Source: Paenibacillus sambharensis
GTDB taxonomy: Bacteria; Bacillota; Bacilli; Paenibacillales; Paenibacillaceae
NCBI RefSeq assembly: GCF_003233845.1
Contig: NZ_QKRB01000044.1
Location: 600,650-664,649 of the forward strand
Direction of reading: 5' to 3'
DNA: 64,000 bases
The notes beneath the pieces were generated by a model. That model was not told the DNA's origin and made no database searches. It saw only the letters and a program-made list of their open reading frames with translations. Every line of letters starts with the position of its first letter. The stretch's first letter is position 1. The position numbers and the translations under genes are program-made. Positions 49,367 to 59,500 of the stretch are shown piece after piece.

Positions 49367-51364
49367 ATGTCTGGCAAAAACCGTCTTACGGCGACGCTGC
49401 TCTCCTTCCTGATTCCGGGGGCAGGACAACTGTATATTGGACGCCTCGGTTCCGGTCTGGCGCTGCTTGTAGCCACCGTAATGGCGGTTGCTGCCATTGT
49501 GTTCTATGCGGGCACAGGCGGCGGGCGGCATGTACTGCTGATCGTCTATCTGGGCCTTGCGGTGCCGGTGCTGTATTTCCTGAGCGTATATTCCATCCTG
49601 CAGGCTACATCCGGATCAGCCGCTGAACCGCGCGAGGAACCCGCTGCCGGTTTAACACGTCTGCAGGGCTTTGGGCTGATCGCCGCTGGTGTGCTGCTGC
49701 TGATGTTCGTCCGCCCCGGTGAGACAGTCAGCGGCTGGCTGGCGGTTGCAGGGGATTACATGACTGGCGGCGGGTTGTTGTTGATCGGTGTACTGCTGGT
49801 GCTGCGAAGGGAGACTTATGGTATGTACAGGCTTGGAAGAGTGACAGCTGCTCTTATCATTATTACAGTGGGAACGCTGCTGCTGTGGGATCATATCGCG
49901 GAGCGCAACCATATCGCGCTGCTGGGCCAGTGGTGGCCGGTCGCTCTGATCGCGCTTGGCGTGGAGGTGGTCGTGGCGGCGTTGGGTATGCGTCAGAGCA
50001 GGAAAAGACTGGCGTTTGACATGGGCGGTATCCTGCTTGCCTTGGTCATCGCAGTCGCTGCGTATGGGATAACGCAGTTTTCGGGACTGCCGTTCAAATG
50101 GATTGATCAATGGAAGGCCGAGGTCGGCAGTCTGAGCGGCTATACTGAAGAGAAAGGACACCGTTATGAGAAAGACATCGTGACTGCACCTTGGGATGAA
50201 TCTGTTGCTTCTGTCGTCATCAGCAACCCGAATGGGCAGGTGCTCGTCCGTGAAGGCGATGTGCAGGAGGTGCAGGTAAAGGCGACGGTCTGGGTCGATC
50301 TCGACAATGCTGGTGAAGCGGAACGTATTGCTGAGAAGTCGGTCGTGGAGATATCCGGTTCAGACAAGATGACCATTGAAGCCAAGGGGGAGCCTTATGG
50401 CGCGAATGGCGCCATGAAGCCGCGGATGAACCTGACCGTGACATTCCCGCGCATGCCTGATGAAGTGCTGGAAAGCCCTGAAGCAGTCGCTGGGGCGGAA
50501 GAAGCTGCGGGTACGGCTCCACCCCAGGAGAGTGAAGCGGGCAGCAACCTTCCTGCTGGTCAAGTGGAAGCAGCAGCTGAACCAGAGAATGGGCCGCAGC
50601 AGGAAGAGCAAACGGCTGCTGAAGGACAGGTTAACAGCGGCGGGAGTGGAAGTGCGGAGAATACGGCAAATACGGTGGAGGCGCCAACGGGGACAGAGTC
50701 CGGTCAGACGGGATCTGAGCCGCAAGTGCCAGAGGAAGAAGAGCCTTCCGGACTGCAGAAGATGTCCATCACCGTACTCAATGGACCTGTCGATGTCGCG
50801 GGCGTGCGTATTGCAGGCAAGCTGACGGTGGAGAATACGAACGGGGAGATTAAGGTCCAGGGAACAGGCGGTTCAGTCAAGGCTTCCACGAAGAATGGCG
50901 GCATCCAGCTGCAGGATATAGCCGGTGATGTTGAGGCATCAACATTTAACGGAAAGGTTGAAGCTGTCCGTGTTTACGGAGAAGTGGTGGTCAGTGTTAC
51001 CAATGGCGGAGTTGCGCTTGAGGACATCTTGGGCAGAGTAGAGGCGGAGACGAAGAACGGGGAAATTCTTATTACGGAGGCGGCTTCTGCAGTTAATGCG
51101 GACACCTTGAACGGGCAAATTGTCATCAAGAGCTCAACCGTCGGGGGGAATTGGGATGCCGGCAGCGCCGTTGGCGAGATCGAGTTATACACCCCGGAGA
51201 ACGGCAGCTATACCGTTCAGGGCTCCGTCACCTTCGGGTCGATTGAGACCGATCTTCCGCTTGAGATCAGCAAGAAGACTATTCAGGGCCAGATTGGCGA
51301 CGGTGCACACCGCATCAACATTAACGCGAACAGCAGCATTAAGGTCTATAAATACCAGCCATGA
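49367..51364 (+). CDS. DUF4097 beta-repeat envelope protein with N-terminal membrane domain
   Basis: 665 aa. Residues about 1-240 hold about seven membrane helices; they open with a TM2-like pair (LTATLLSFLIPGAGQLYIGRLGSG) and continue with LiaF/LiaI-like helices. Residues about 255-350 begin the DUF4097 part. An acidic low-complexity linker (about 360-460, rich in E, G, P, Q, T) interrupts it. The rest is a regular beta-helix-like repeat (VENTNGEIKVQGTGGSVKAS, TKNGGIQLQDIAGDVEAST, FNGKVEAVRVYGEVVVSV) of about 19-20 residues per turn, ending VKYQP-like. Proteins of this class are linked to envelope-stress responses. The start has GCGGGGGTAACGCT. Confidence 0.75.
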   Translation: MSGKNRLTATLLSFLIPGAGQLYIGRLGSGLALLVATVMAVAAIVFYAGTGGGRHVLLIVYLGLAVPVLYFLSVYSILQATSGSAAEPREEPAAGLTRLQGFGLIAAGVLLLMFVRPGETVSGWLAVAGDYMTGGGLLLIGVLLVLRRETYGMYRLGRVTAALIIITVGTLLLWDHIAERNHIALLGQWWPVALIALGVEVVVAALGMRQSRKRLAFDMGGILLALVIAVAAYGITQFSGLPFKWIDQWKAEVGSLSGYTEEKGHRYEKDIVTAPWDESVASVVISNPNGQVLVREGDVQEVQVKATVWVDLDNAGEAERIAEKSVVEISGSDKMTIEAKGEPYGANGAMKPRMNLTVTFPRMPDEVLESPEAVAGAEEAAGTAPPQESEAGSNLPAGQVEAAAEPENGPQQEEQTAAEGQVNSGGSGSAENTANTVEAPTGTESGQTGSEPQVPEEEEPSGLQKMSITVLNGPVDVAGVRIAGKLTVENTNGEIKVQGTGGSVKASTKNGGIQLQDIAGDVEASTFNGKVEAVRVYGEVVVSVTNGGVALEDILGRVEAETKNGEILITEAASAVNADTLNGQIVIKSSTVGGNWDAGSAVGEIELYTPENGSYTVQGSVTFGSIETDLPLEISKKTIQGQIGDGAHRININANSSIKVYKYQP

Positions 51365-51379
51365 TGGTATGCTGCTCAA

Positions 51380-51409
51380 TTGACAAAAATGAAAGATAGA
51401 CCTTAAAAT
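51380..51409 (+). promoter_or_regulatory. SigmaA promoter of perR
   Basis: TTGACA (51380-51385), 18-nt spacer, TAAAAT (51404-51409). The -10 lies inside the PerR box. Confidence 0.7.
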
Positions 51410-51417
51410 GATTTTAT
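51403..51417. promoter_or_regulatory. PerR box (autoregulation)
   Basis: TTAAAATGATTTTAT matches 11 of 14 defined positions of the PerR box TTATAAT-N-ATTATAA and overlaps the -10. Confidence 0.6.
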
Positions 51418-51451
51418 ATTACTAATACTTCTAAAGAAAGGCGTGAGGGGA

Positions 51452-51874
51452 ATGGGAACCAGCGTTGCTGCAGCACTGGAACAACTGAAATCGACTGGCG
51501 TCCGGATGACCCCGCAGCGTCATGCTATTCTGGCCTATCTCATGGATTCGATGACTCATCCGACAGCCGATGAAATTTACAAGGCGCTGTCGCCTCAATT
51601 TCCAAGCATGAGCGTCGCAACCATCTACAACAACCTGAGATTGTTCGTTGAGGCTGGTCTGGTGAGAGAACTTACCTATGGGGATTCTTCCAGCCGGTTC
51701 GATGCGGATTTATCGGATCATTATCATGCCATCTGCAAAAGCTGCGGATCAATCGTGGACTTTGAGTATCCGCCCCTGCTTGAGGTGGAACGTGCGGCAT
51801 CTAAGGAAACAGGCTTTGTTGTGGAAGGGCACAGGATGGAAATTTACGGCGTGTGCGGCAGCTGCTTGAAGTAG
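51452..51874 (+). CDS. perR: Peroxide-responsive repressor PerR
   Basis: 140 aa, Fur family. All regulatory ligands of B. subtilis PerR are conserved with an offset of one: His36, Asp84, His90, His92, Asp103 (iron/manganese site; the His residues are oxidised by peroxide). The structural zinc site is Cys95, Cys98, Cys135, Cys138. The winged helix reads [37 protein letters not shown] 51452 follows AAAGGCGTGAGGGG. It regulates peroxide defence and, by the box at 51403, itself. Confidence 0.95.
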   Translation: MGTSVAAALEQLKSTGVRMTPQRHAILAYLMDSMTHPTADEIYKALSPQFPSMSVATIYNNLRLFVEAGLVRELTYGDSSSRFDADLSDHYHAICKSCGSIVDFEYPPLLEVERAASKETGFVVEGHRMEIYGVCGSCLK

Positions 51875-51927
51875 CTACGGGTGTCCGGTAAATAATAGAA
51901 CCAAACGGCCGGGCCGGTCGTCAACAT

Positions 51928-51984
51928 ACGTACAGAGGTGCGGGACAAGATGTGCCGCCGGCCGCTGTACGTTTTTATTTTTAT
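51928..51984 (+). terminator. Terminator after perR
   Basis: ACGTACAG (51928-51935) with CTGTACGT (51965-51972) and inner GC-rich pairs, then TTTATTTTTAT. Confidence 0.75.
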
Positions 51985-52025
51985 AGATGAGGGCGAGCAT
52001 CTGGGAGAGCGGGGAGGAACATTCA

Positions 52026-53771
52026 TTGGAGACGATGCAGGCGCGCATGACCAAGCCGCCGCGCAGGAGAAGGGGAAATGGCTTTGTCCGTTTTGTGCTG
52101 ACCGTTATGTTTATTGCAGCCGCTGTGGCGGCAGGCTACTGGATATGGCTGAATTACATTCCGAACACGGAAATGAAGGTGCCCGATTATCGTTATACGA
52201 ATCCGGTGGTTTACCAAGGGGAGCTTATTGAAGGGCAGGCTATTGTCGATGGGGAGCAAATTAAGCTTCCGCTGGGGATGCTTCAGGAAGTCCTGGCAGA
52301 TAAGCTGCCCGTCCGATATGAAGCAGACAGTGAATCGATCATCATGACAACAAAGGATAAAGTGCTGCATATGAAGACGGAGGCTCTGACGGCAACTCTC
52401 AATCAGAAGCCATTCGAGCTCGCATTTGCGGCGGAAAAGCAGGATGAACAGGTCTATGTCCCGCTGACTCCCGTGCAGGAGCTGTCGGGTCTTACGGCCG
52501 ACCTGGCTGAAGTGACAGGGATCGTAACGCTGCTTATGCCGGGTCAGGCCATACAGAGAGGACAAGCGGTGCTCGATGATGTGACCGCAATCCGGGAAGA
52601 GCCGACGATTCGCGCACCCATCGTGGAGAAGGTCACAGGCGGCGATGGAGTGCGGATCTGGGGAGAAGCGGAAGGGTGGTACCGCGTGCAGGGACCGGAA
52701 GGACACTTGGGCTATGCCGATAAGTCGGATATTATTTTCACCGATATTGAAGAGGCCGAGGAGCCAAAACAAGAGGAGCCTTTTGTCGCTTGGAAGGTGC
52801 TTGGCGAGAAGATTAATCTGACGTGGGAAGCAGTCTACGCCCGGCAGCCGGATACCTCCAAGATTGCGGATATGCCAGGCGTCAACGTGGTAAGTCCGAC
52901 CTGGATGGAGCTGGTTAAGGGTGACGGAACCATTCGGATGAAGGGTGACAAGAACTATGTAGCCTGGGCTCATAATCGCGGAATGCAGGTTTGGGGGCTG
53001 TTTGCCAACGGCTTTGACCCGGATCTGACGACGGAAGCTCTGCAGAGCTACACAACGAGGAGTAGTATGGCCAAGCAGCTTCTGTCGTATGCGAAGCTGT
53101 ATAACCTGCAGGGCATCAACATTGACTTCGAGAACGTCTATACGAAGGACAAGGAGAATCTGGTCCAGTTCGTCCGTGAGTTTACACCGCTTGCTCATGA
53201 GCAGAATCTGGTTGTATCCATCGATGTGACCCCGAAGTCGAACAGTGAGATGTGGTCGGTCTTCCTGGACCGCGCGGCACTCGGCCAAACGGTGGACTTC
53301 ATGATGCTGATGGCATATGACGAGCACTGGGGCTCCAGCCCGGTGGCAGGCTCGGTTGCTTCGCTTCCTTGGGTCGAGCGGTCCGTCACACGGATCCTGG
53401 AGGAGGATGGCGTGCCGCCGCGCAAGCTTCTGCTTGGTCTGCCGCTCTATACGCGGGTTTGGACAGAGACCAAGCAGAAGGACGGCACAGTGAAGGTCAC
53501 TTCGAAGGCGATCGGCATGGAGGCGGCAGAAGAGCTGATCCGGGAGAAAAAGCTGAAGCCGGTATTTCAGCCGGAAACCGGGCAGAATTATGTCGAGTAC
53601 AAGGAAGATGGCGCGTTGAACCGGATTTGGCTTGAGGATGAAACCTCTATGGCAGCCCGGATTGCGCTGGTCCGCAAGTATGACCTGGGCGGGGTGGCGA
53701 GCTGGCAGCGCAGCTTCCAGAAGCCCGCGATTTGGCCGGTGATCGAGGAAGGGCTAAATAAGCGGCCTTAA
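52026..53771 (+). CDS. Glycoside hydrolase family 18 protein, spore-lysis (SleL/YaaH)-like
   Basis: About 581 aa. Basic N-terminus (KPPRRRRG) and one membrane anchor (FVRFVLTVMFIAAAVAAGYWIW). A stalk-type copper-amine-oxidase-like domain follows (about 45-175), then an SH3-like domain (about 177-240), then the GH18 barrel (about 250-581). The active-site strand is GINIDFENVY with Asp367 and acid Glu369. GLFANGF, MLMAYDEHWG and the terminal GGVASWQ are GH18 features. Such enzymes are N-acetylglucosaminidases acting on cortex or wall. TTG 52026 is 7 nt after GGGGAGGAA; ATG 51987 lies before that site. Confidence 0.85.
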   Translation: METMQARMTKPPRRRRGNGFVRFVLTVMFIAAAVAAGYWIWLNYIPNTEMKVPDYRYTNPVVYQGELIEGQAIVDGEQIKLPLGMLQEVLADKLPVRYEADSESIIMTTKDKVLHMKTEALTATLNQKPFELAFAAEKQDEQVYVPLTPVQELSGLTADLAEVTGIVTLLMPGQAIQRGQAVLDDVTAIREEPTIRAPIVEKVTGGDGVRIWGEAEGWYRVQGPEGHLGYADKSDIIFTDIEEAEEPKQEEPFVAWKVLGEKINLTWEAVYARQPDTSKIADMPGVNVVSPTWMELVKGDGTIRMKGDKNYVAWAHNRGMQVWGLFANGFDPDLTTEALQSYTTRSSMAKQLLSYAKLYNLQGINIDFENVYTKDKENLVQFVREFTPLAHEQNLVVSIDVTPKSNSEMWSVFLDRAALGQTVDFMMLMAYDEHWGSSPVAGSVASLPWVERSVTRILEEDGVPPRKLLLGLPLYTRVWTETKQKDGTVKVTSKAIGMEAAEELIREKKLKPVFQPETGQNYVEYKEDGALNRIWLEDETSMAARIALVRKYDLGGVASWQRSFQKPAIWPVIEEGLNKRP

Positions 53772-53802
53772 ACCGCATAGATAGATACGTGCGTAGATAT
53801 TC

Positions 53803-53852
53803 AAAAGAAGAAGCTTCCCGGCAGCTGCAGCTTGCGGGAAGCTTCTTCTTTT
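53803..53852. terminator. Bidirectional terminator, 18-bp perfect stem
   Basis: AAAAGAAGAAGCTTCCCG (53803-53820) pairs with its exact complement at 53835-53852. T-runs on both strands serve the convergent GH18 and ygzB genes. Confidence 0.9.
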
Positions 53853-53877
53853 GGCTGGTATAAAAAAGCCGTGTGAT

Positions 53878-54297
53878 TTAGCGGCCTGATGGTGATTGGG
53901 ATGGAGGGTTAGCTGTATCAGTATCCACGATGCTGACGGGTGTTGGTGCTGCCGGGTCAGCGGGCATATCGGTGGCGGCCTTCGGATCGAGCGTCAGCAT
54001 CGTTCTGCAGAACATGCAGCGGTCGGTCTTGCCGAGCATCTTGGTCTGCTTCCCGCATTCCGGACACTGCAGCATAATGGCGCTTGTTGAGAGCATGCCT
54101 GCCCAGAAGTAAATGCCAACACTGAGCAGCATGGCGATCATGCCGATTACCATGAAGACAGCAGCGAATATCTTGCCTGCTTGTCCGCCCCAGAACACGA
54201 TGCCGGCGGTTCCCGCAATCATGAGGCCCATGCCAAGTAATGTAAAAACAAGTCCCCAGAGACGGAATTCATTGATTTTGGCCGATTTGAAAAACAT
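53878..54297 (-). CDS. ygzB: YgzB/UPF0295 (DUF2614) zinc-ribbon membrane protein
   Basis: 139 aa. Two or three helices (LWGLVFTLLGMGLMIAGTAGIVFW, IFAAVFMVIGMIAMLLSVGIYFW), then a zinc ribbon of two CxxC knuckles (CPECG, CMFC) and a Pro/Ala/Thr-rich tail. B. subtilis YgzB (about 117 aa) lies beside perR and ygxA, as here. The function is unknown. GGAAGGATGAAGACTGA precedes ATG 54297. Unlike in B. subtilis it is inverted relative to perR and separated from it by the GH18 gene. Confidence 0.85.
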   Translation of the reverse strand: MFFKSAKINEFRLWGLVFTLLGMGLMIAGTAGIVFWGGQAGKIFAAVFMVIGMIAMLLSVGIYFWAGMLSTSAIMLQCPECGKQTKMLGKTDRCMFCRTMLTLDPKAATDMPADPAAPTPVSIVDTDTANPPSQSPSGR

Positions 54298-54440
54298 TCA
54301 GTCTTCATCCTTCCATGAAAAAGAGCTGTGAGAGTCGTATCCGCTAGCAGGAAACGGCCTCCTGTTGTCGAACATTACTACATACCGCAGATATTTATTA
54401 TAGCTTAAAGAGAGGCACTAAGCTATATGGGGGATTTGTG

Positions 54441-55325
54441 ATGAAGATGACAAAGACACTTAGGATAGACAGACTCGTCGAGAAGGATGGATTGCTTGGA
54501 CTGCTTGCAGTGGACAATCCGTTCTCGTATAACCCGCTAATTGACGGTATGGACCTGCTGCTGCTGGCTGTCAGAGATAATCTGCCGTATGATCAAGGAA
54601 TTGAGCATGTCACGAGTGACGGTCAGCGAATCCAGATTCGTACCGTAGCGCCTGCTATTCTGGAATATTGGCTGACAGGTAATGAGAACCGTAATATAAT
54701 ACCATGGCTCTTGCGGGGTGAAATTTTGTTCGAACAGGGCGAATACATGTCGCACATGAAGCAGCGCTTGGCTGCATTTCCTGAAGAGCTGCGCAAGCAG
54801 AAGAAGCTTGCCGAGTTTTCTGCTTTTCTCCGGACTTATCTCCAGGCGAAGCAGAATCTGCAGGACGGGAATATCCTTGACGCGCACAGCAATATTCTGA
54901 ACTCCCTGCATCACTGGGCGCATATTTCGCTCATTGAAGCGGGCGTGCATCCGGAAGTGACGGTGTGGGCGCAAATCCGGAAAATCAATCCAGGCATCTA
55001 CAAGCTGTATGATGAATTGACCGTTAGTCCAGAAACGCTGGAGCAGCGTGTCCATCTCGTCCTGCTGGCCTGCGAATTTCAGGTGATGAGCAACATGAAG
55101 TCCTGCTGCAGCCTGCTGCTTGAAGTGATGGAGGGCCGCGAAGAACCGTGGAATGTGATGGATCTGTCCGAGCATCCCGGCCTGCAGGCGCTCAAGCTGG
55201 ACTATGCGCTGCTGCTGCAAAAGCTGGTTAAGCGCGGTCTTATCCGCGAAGTGGCCGTCATCCCCGATTCGGGTGATACCGATTCAATCGAGCTTATGTA
55301 TGCTCCTCTAGCACAGGAAGCCTAG
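54441..55325 (+). CDS. ygxA: Nucleotidyltransferase-like protein YgxA
   Basis: 294 aa from ATG 54441 (GGGGGAT upstream; GTG 54438 is adjacent). The nucleotidyltransferase-like N-terminus has a degenerate acidic strand (LIDGMDLLLLAV). Helical segments follow (RTVAPAILEYWLTGNENRNIIPWLLRGEILFE). A C-terminal winged-helix-like part ends in KLVKRGLIREVAV. B. subtilis ygxA is the gene just before an rRNA operon, as here. Catalysis is doubtful because a clear GS...DxD motif is missing; a regulator or tRNA/rRNA-linked role is only a guess. Confidence 0.75.
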   Translation: MKMTKTLRIDRLVEKDGLLGLLAVDNPFSYNPLIDGMDLLLLAVRDNLPYDQGIEHVTSDGQRIQIRTVAPAILEYWLTGNENRNIIPWLLRGEILFEQGEYMSHMKQRLAAFPEELRKQKKLAEFSAFLRTYLQAKQNLQDGNILDAHSNILNSLHHWAHISLIEAGVHPEVTVWAQIRKINPGIYKLYDELTVSPETLEQRVHLVLLACEFQVMSNMKSCCSLLLEVMEGREEPWNVMDLSEHPGLQALKLDYALLLQKLVKRGLIREVAVIPDSGDTDSIELMYAPLAQEA

Positions 55326-55340
55326 ATATAAATCTATCTA

Positions 55341-55369
55341 TTGCGCATATCTGGGAATGGCTGTATAAT
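55341..55369 (+). promoter_or_regulatory. SigmaA promoter in front of a short transcript
   Basis: TTGCGC (55341-55346), 17-nt spacer, TATAAT (55364-55369). The start would be near 55376, only about 20 nt before a terminator hairpin. Confidence 0.7.
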
Positions 55370-55375
55370 CAATCC

Positions 55376-55442
55376 AGATGAATGAACGGTGGGAAGCACC
55401 CGCCCATGCATGTTTTTCGACATGCGAGGCGGGTGTTTTTTT
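55376..55442 (+). ncRNA. Candidate short RNA or attenuator leader
   Basis: Promoter 55341-55369 and terminator 55397-55442 would give a transcript of about 65 nt with no sensible coding frame. It may be a small RNA, a prematurely terminated leader of the stalk/giant-protein operon, or simply the ygxA terminator beside a promoter. Confidence 0.35.
55397..55442 (+). terminator. Rho-independent terminator
   Basis: CACCCGCC (55397-55404) with GGCGGGTG (55428-55435), inner CATGT/ACATG, then seven Ts. Confidence 0.85.
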
Positions 55443-55568
55443 GTGCGCTGGCGCTTATGAGACATCCCAATTGTCATGGAAAATTAACTGGCAGTATAGG
55501 AAAAAAGTACCGTATTATAGAAGAGATACAAAAATTTTGTCGACTATATCCGCAAAGGGGATTTTGTG

Positions 55569-56504
55569 ATGAAGAACGCAAAGAAGCTAATGATGGGTTT
55601 GGCACTGGTTATGGGATTGAGCGCACTGGGGCAGCCGGCCACGGCAGCAACGGTGAAGATGAACTACAAGCTGTCGCTGGAAGTATTGATCGACGCCCGG
55701 AAGGTGACGTTTCCAGATCAGAAGCCAATCAACAAGAATGGCTCGGTTATGGTCCCGGTTCGGTTTGTGTCGGACAACCTTGGCGGAAAGCTTTCGCTTC
55801 AGGGGAAGGACATCACCATTGTAAAAGGAGACCGGACGGTTAAGCTGACGATCGGCGCAAGCACGGCAACCGTAAACGGCAAGCAGCTGAAGCTTGGACA
55901 GCCAGCATCTGCTGTTAACGGCAGGACGATGGTTCCGCTGCGCTTTATCTCGGAAGGGCTGGGCGTGAAGGTAGAGTGGGATTCGCTGAACCAGTTTGTG
56001 TGGATCGGCAGAAAGGATGTACCGAAGATTGGGGATGTGGTGAAAGCTCAGGATATCAAGCCTTTCCTGAAATACTTCAAGGGCAAACAAGGTGAGTTAG
56101 CTATATTGGATACTTACCTGGATCCATATGAAAAAGTGACCATTTTAAAAGAAAGGGATTTCCCAATAATCATTAATGAAATTACTTTTTATCGTATGGA
56201 TAAAGCAATTCACCCGACAAAAGGTGAAGAATTTGTAAGGATATCAACATCAAGAAATGGATTAATGGGTATGCCCATTTATTTGCTTCAATTAAAAGAA
56301 GTAACAAAGATTAGAAGTGAATACCGAGTTGCACGGGAAGATAATAAAGGGGTTCGTGTAGAGTACTCAGGAATAATCAGTAACCTTGATTATCACCTCC
56401 AGGGAATAAAAAACTACGAAGATCTTAGGCTAAAAGAGATCGAGTATGTTGGTTTCCAAGAAGATTCAGAAACAGCAGTTTTAGTCGAAAACTACCTTAA
56501 ATAA
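55569..56504 (+). CDS. Secreted stalk-domain protein, partner of the giant protein
   Basis: 311 aa. Signal peptide to about ATA-A (residue 26). Copper-amine-oxidase N-terminal-like stalk modules follow (about 30-160): VMVPVRFVSDNLGGKLSLQGKDI, LTIGASTATVNGKQ and TMVPLRFISEGLGVKVEWDS. The C-terminal half (about 175-311) is unrelated, unrecognised and encoded by visibly AT-rich DNA from about 56095 on. Start ATG 55569 with AAAGGGG; GTG 55566 is adjacent. The downstream gene starts 14 nt after its stop, so the two are cotranscribed and may be secreted together. Confidence 0.75.
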   Translation: MKNAKKLMMGLALVMGLSALGQPATAATVKMNYKLSLEVLIDARKVTFPDQKPINKNGSVMVPVRFVSDNLGGKLSLQGKDITIVKGDRTVKLTIGASTATVNGKQLKLGQPASAVNGRTMVPLRFISEGLGVKVEWDSLNQFVWIGRKDVPKIGDVVKAQDIKPFLKYFKGKQGELAILDTYLDPYEKVTILKERDFPIIINEITFYRMDKAIHPTKGEEFVRISTSRNGLMGMPIYLLQLKEVTKIRSEYRVAREDNKGVRVEYSGIISNLDYHLQGIKNYEDLRLKEIEYVGFQEDSETAVLVENYLK

Positions 56505-56518
56505 GGTGAGTGAACCCC

Positions 56519-59500
56519 GTGCCAAAAAGAAGAATATTATCGTTACTGATAATTCTGTCTTTAGTGTTACCTATCATTTCACCTTTTGCAGAATTAATAT
56601 CGGTAGCAAGTGCTGCACCAGTTTTTAGCAATTCCCATGTTCAATTGTATAAAGATGATAAAGGTGATCCGCTTAAGCGTTACGCTGTGGGTTTTATGTC
56701 ATATGAAATCTGGAAGGGATCCGGGGGTTGGAGTCCAAAATCTCCGAATGATTCTGTTAATACTGATGAGCTTACTTATAAATATAACTTCACTGCAGCG
56801 GGAAGAATCATTCAAGATGTTAAAGTAGTTAACTTTGACCCCAGTAACGATAAGCATATTGAATATTTTAATGGTTCTCGTAAAACCACTGAAAGTTTTA
56901 CTACTTACCGGGCTCATCTTGGGTCAGTTACGGGGAGTCCGGTAGTTTCAGAAAAATCGAGTAATGGCACCACTGCCATCAATTTTAGGGTTGGTCTACC
57001 AGCGAAGCTAAATGCTCCTATTCCTTACGATGTTAGAAATAGCTCAATCGAAGGAGATCCGTGTCCGACTTGTAACCAAGATGTATTAGCTTGGCGTTAC
57101 TACTTTCCGGTTCTATTCGAATTCACACTTGCCGGACAGATAAACAGCAAGCACTTCCTCCAGGACGAAACAAGCTTAAGCAGTGTATTTCCTAATAAGT
57201 CCGAACCTATGGTGGCTAAACAAAAGTACCCTGCTGACCCACCTGAACACACAGATTATGAGTATGTAGGCTATAAGAAGTCTACAACGGGTGAAGCTCC
57301 ATCCGGAAGCATCATTCCAGGACTTCCGCCGAAGTTTGAATACTCAGGCAACTTCGATACCTATGCCGTTCACTATTACTATAAGAAGGTCGGCAAGGCC
57401 ATCGTCAAGCATGTCACCAAAGATGGCAGAAGCTTATCGAATGTATTTCCGAATCAGGAGGTAGCGCTTGAGGTAGGACAGACCTATCCATTCACGCCAC
57501 CTGACAATCCCAGCTACACCTTTGTTGGACACGTGAGATCCACAACTGGAACGGATCCTGGTTTCTCAGGAGGCAGTTACACATCCGGGACGTACAACGG
57601 CCTAATCAGTACCCCTTATACTGGCTCCTTCAAAACCTTGTACCTGTACCAGATTTATGAGCCGGCTGCAGGATCCGAATTAGGGACCCTAAAGATAAGG
57701 CATATGGTTCGGACAAGTTCTAATGGGATCTATCAGCTGCAGGCTGAAGAATCGCAATCCGTGCCGCTGAATGCTCCGTATCCCGTCCATGCAAATGGCA
57801 ATTATGGAACGATCAACGGCAGCAATATCTCATACACCAGTTACTCAAATACGGTAGGTAGCGGAACGTCCGTTACGGCCAATTTAACTGCTTCCAAACG
57901 AACGGCATACATCACATTCTTCTACCAGAAGGCCAGCTCGTTCACCGCTAACTTCGATATCATCCCGAGCACGATTAACTACAGGGAACCATTCACGATC
58001 CGGCCAAAGGACTTTCAGCTGAATGGTTGTGAGTATATCGGCCACCGGTATAAAATCGAAAGAGGCGGCGTCTTTACAACTCCTTGGGAGAACAGCAAAA
58101 CAGCCGACACATCGTACTCCTACAGCACATACCCTTGGGTCATTGGGGTCGGTGTACATAATGTCAGCATAAAAATCTTAACTAGCTGCGGGGAGTCAGA
58201 CTGGCTGAACAACAAGCCGTTAACCGTAAAGACAGCTCCAACCAACAGGCCTCCGGAGTTTCAGTTAGCGTGGGTAAGGCCGGACAATCTAAGAACACCG
58301 GTAACCGAAGTAGTGGAAGGTACCAATATGCACCTAGTTGTAATCAATGATCCTTCAGTACCGACTCCACACGACCCAGACGGAGACGATCTTTATTTCT
58401 CGGCATGGCACTTTGACCAAGGAAACGATTGGGTGAAGACCATACCATCCAAAGCTACAGTTGCTGAATGGGGCACATACAATATCACGATGGACACGCC
58501 AGGCTATCATACCGTCTCTGCAACGATACGGGATGAATTCGGGGCATCAGCTACAGCTTCAGCCACCATCTATGTTCGATCCAAAGCGCCGGTACCTATC
58601 GCTGGATGTCCAGCCACAATTAAAGCAGGCCGGTACATAGATCCAAGTCTATTCGATTCCAGTCGAAGCTACAGCCCTGATTACGGAAAGACCATTGATC
58701 ATTCCAGGGACGAGTGGACCAACAAGCAAACCGTGTATCAGAATGATACAACTAAAAACATTACAGTTCAGGTAACTTTGAATGTCTATGATAGTGTAGG
58801 CCGTAAATCAGAGTACCCGGATTACTGCTATATCACAGTCAAACCGGACCTGCCTCCGATCGCACAGCTTGAAGCACCAGCCGTAGCAATTCGTGATGAC
58901 AATGCTCAAATTCTGAATAAGTCCTACAGTCCTGATGGCGATCCCATTATTAAATCCGACTATATGTATAAATATGATAGGAATAACAATGGTTTTGCCG
59001 ATGACCAATGGGTTACAATACCAGGTGAGCTAACCAAACTATCCTTCAAACCCCAGAAGGTCGGTAAGTATCTCTTCTATGTGAAGGTTACGGAAGATGG
59101 CGGCAAGACAGCAGATACGATGTATGCCAGCGAAGTTAACCGCACGATGGATGTGGTGAACCAGGCACCTGAAGTGTCGTTTAGCATGGAAGGACTTAAC
59201 CCGAATCCGGATCTTGATCCATACACGACCATAAAGCCTGCTGATATGATGAGCTGGCCGGTCTATGTGACCAACAGCAACAGCCAAGTCTTCAATAAAT
59301 CAAACCTATGGACCGCGACAACAAACAACCTGGTAAGCGGTGAAGGCCGGAACTTCGGGCCACAGCAGCAGGACATCTATGATGTGGCAGCAGTTGGAGG
59401 AAATGGTCCCTTTACGCTGGCTTTTCCATTAACCAATAATGGATATGGCACGAATCGCTTATCGCCGTGGCGGTCAGTTGAGTCTATGACATCGGTTCAG

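Noticed and set aside
52023..53327. 434-codon minus-strand frame opposite the GH18 gene
   Set aside because: Low-complexity shadow of a clear glycosidase gene.
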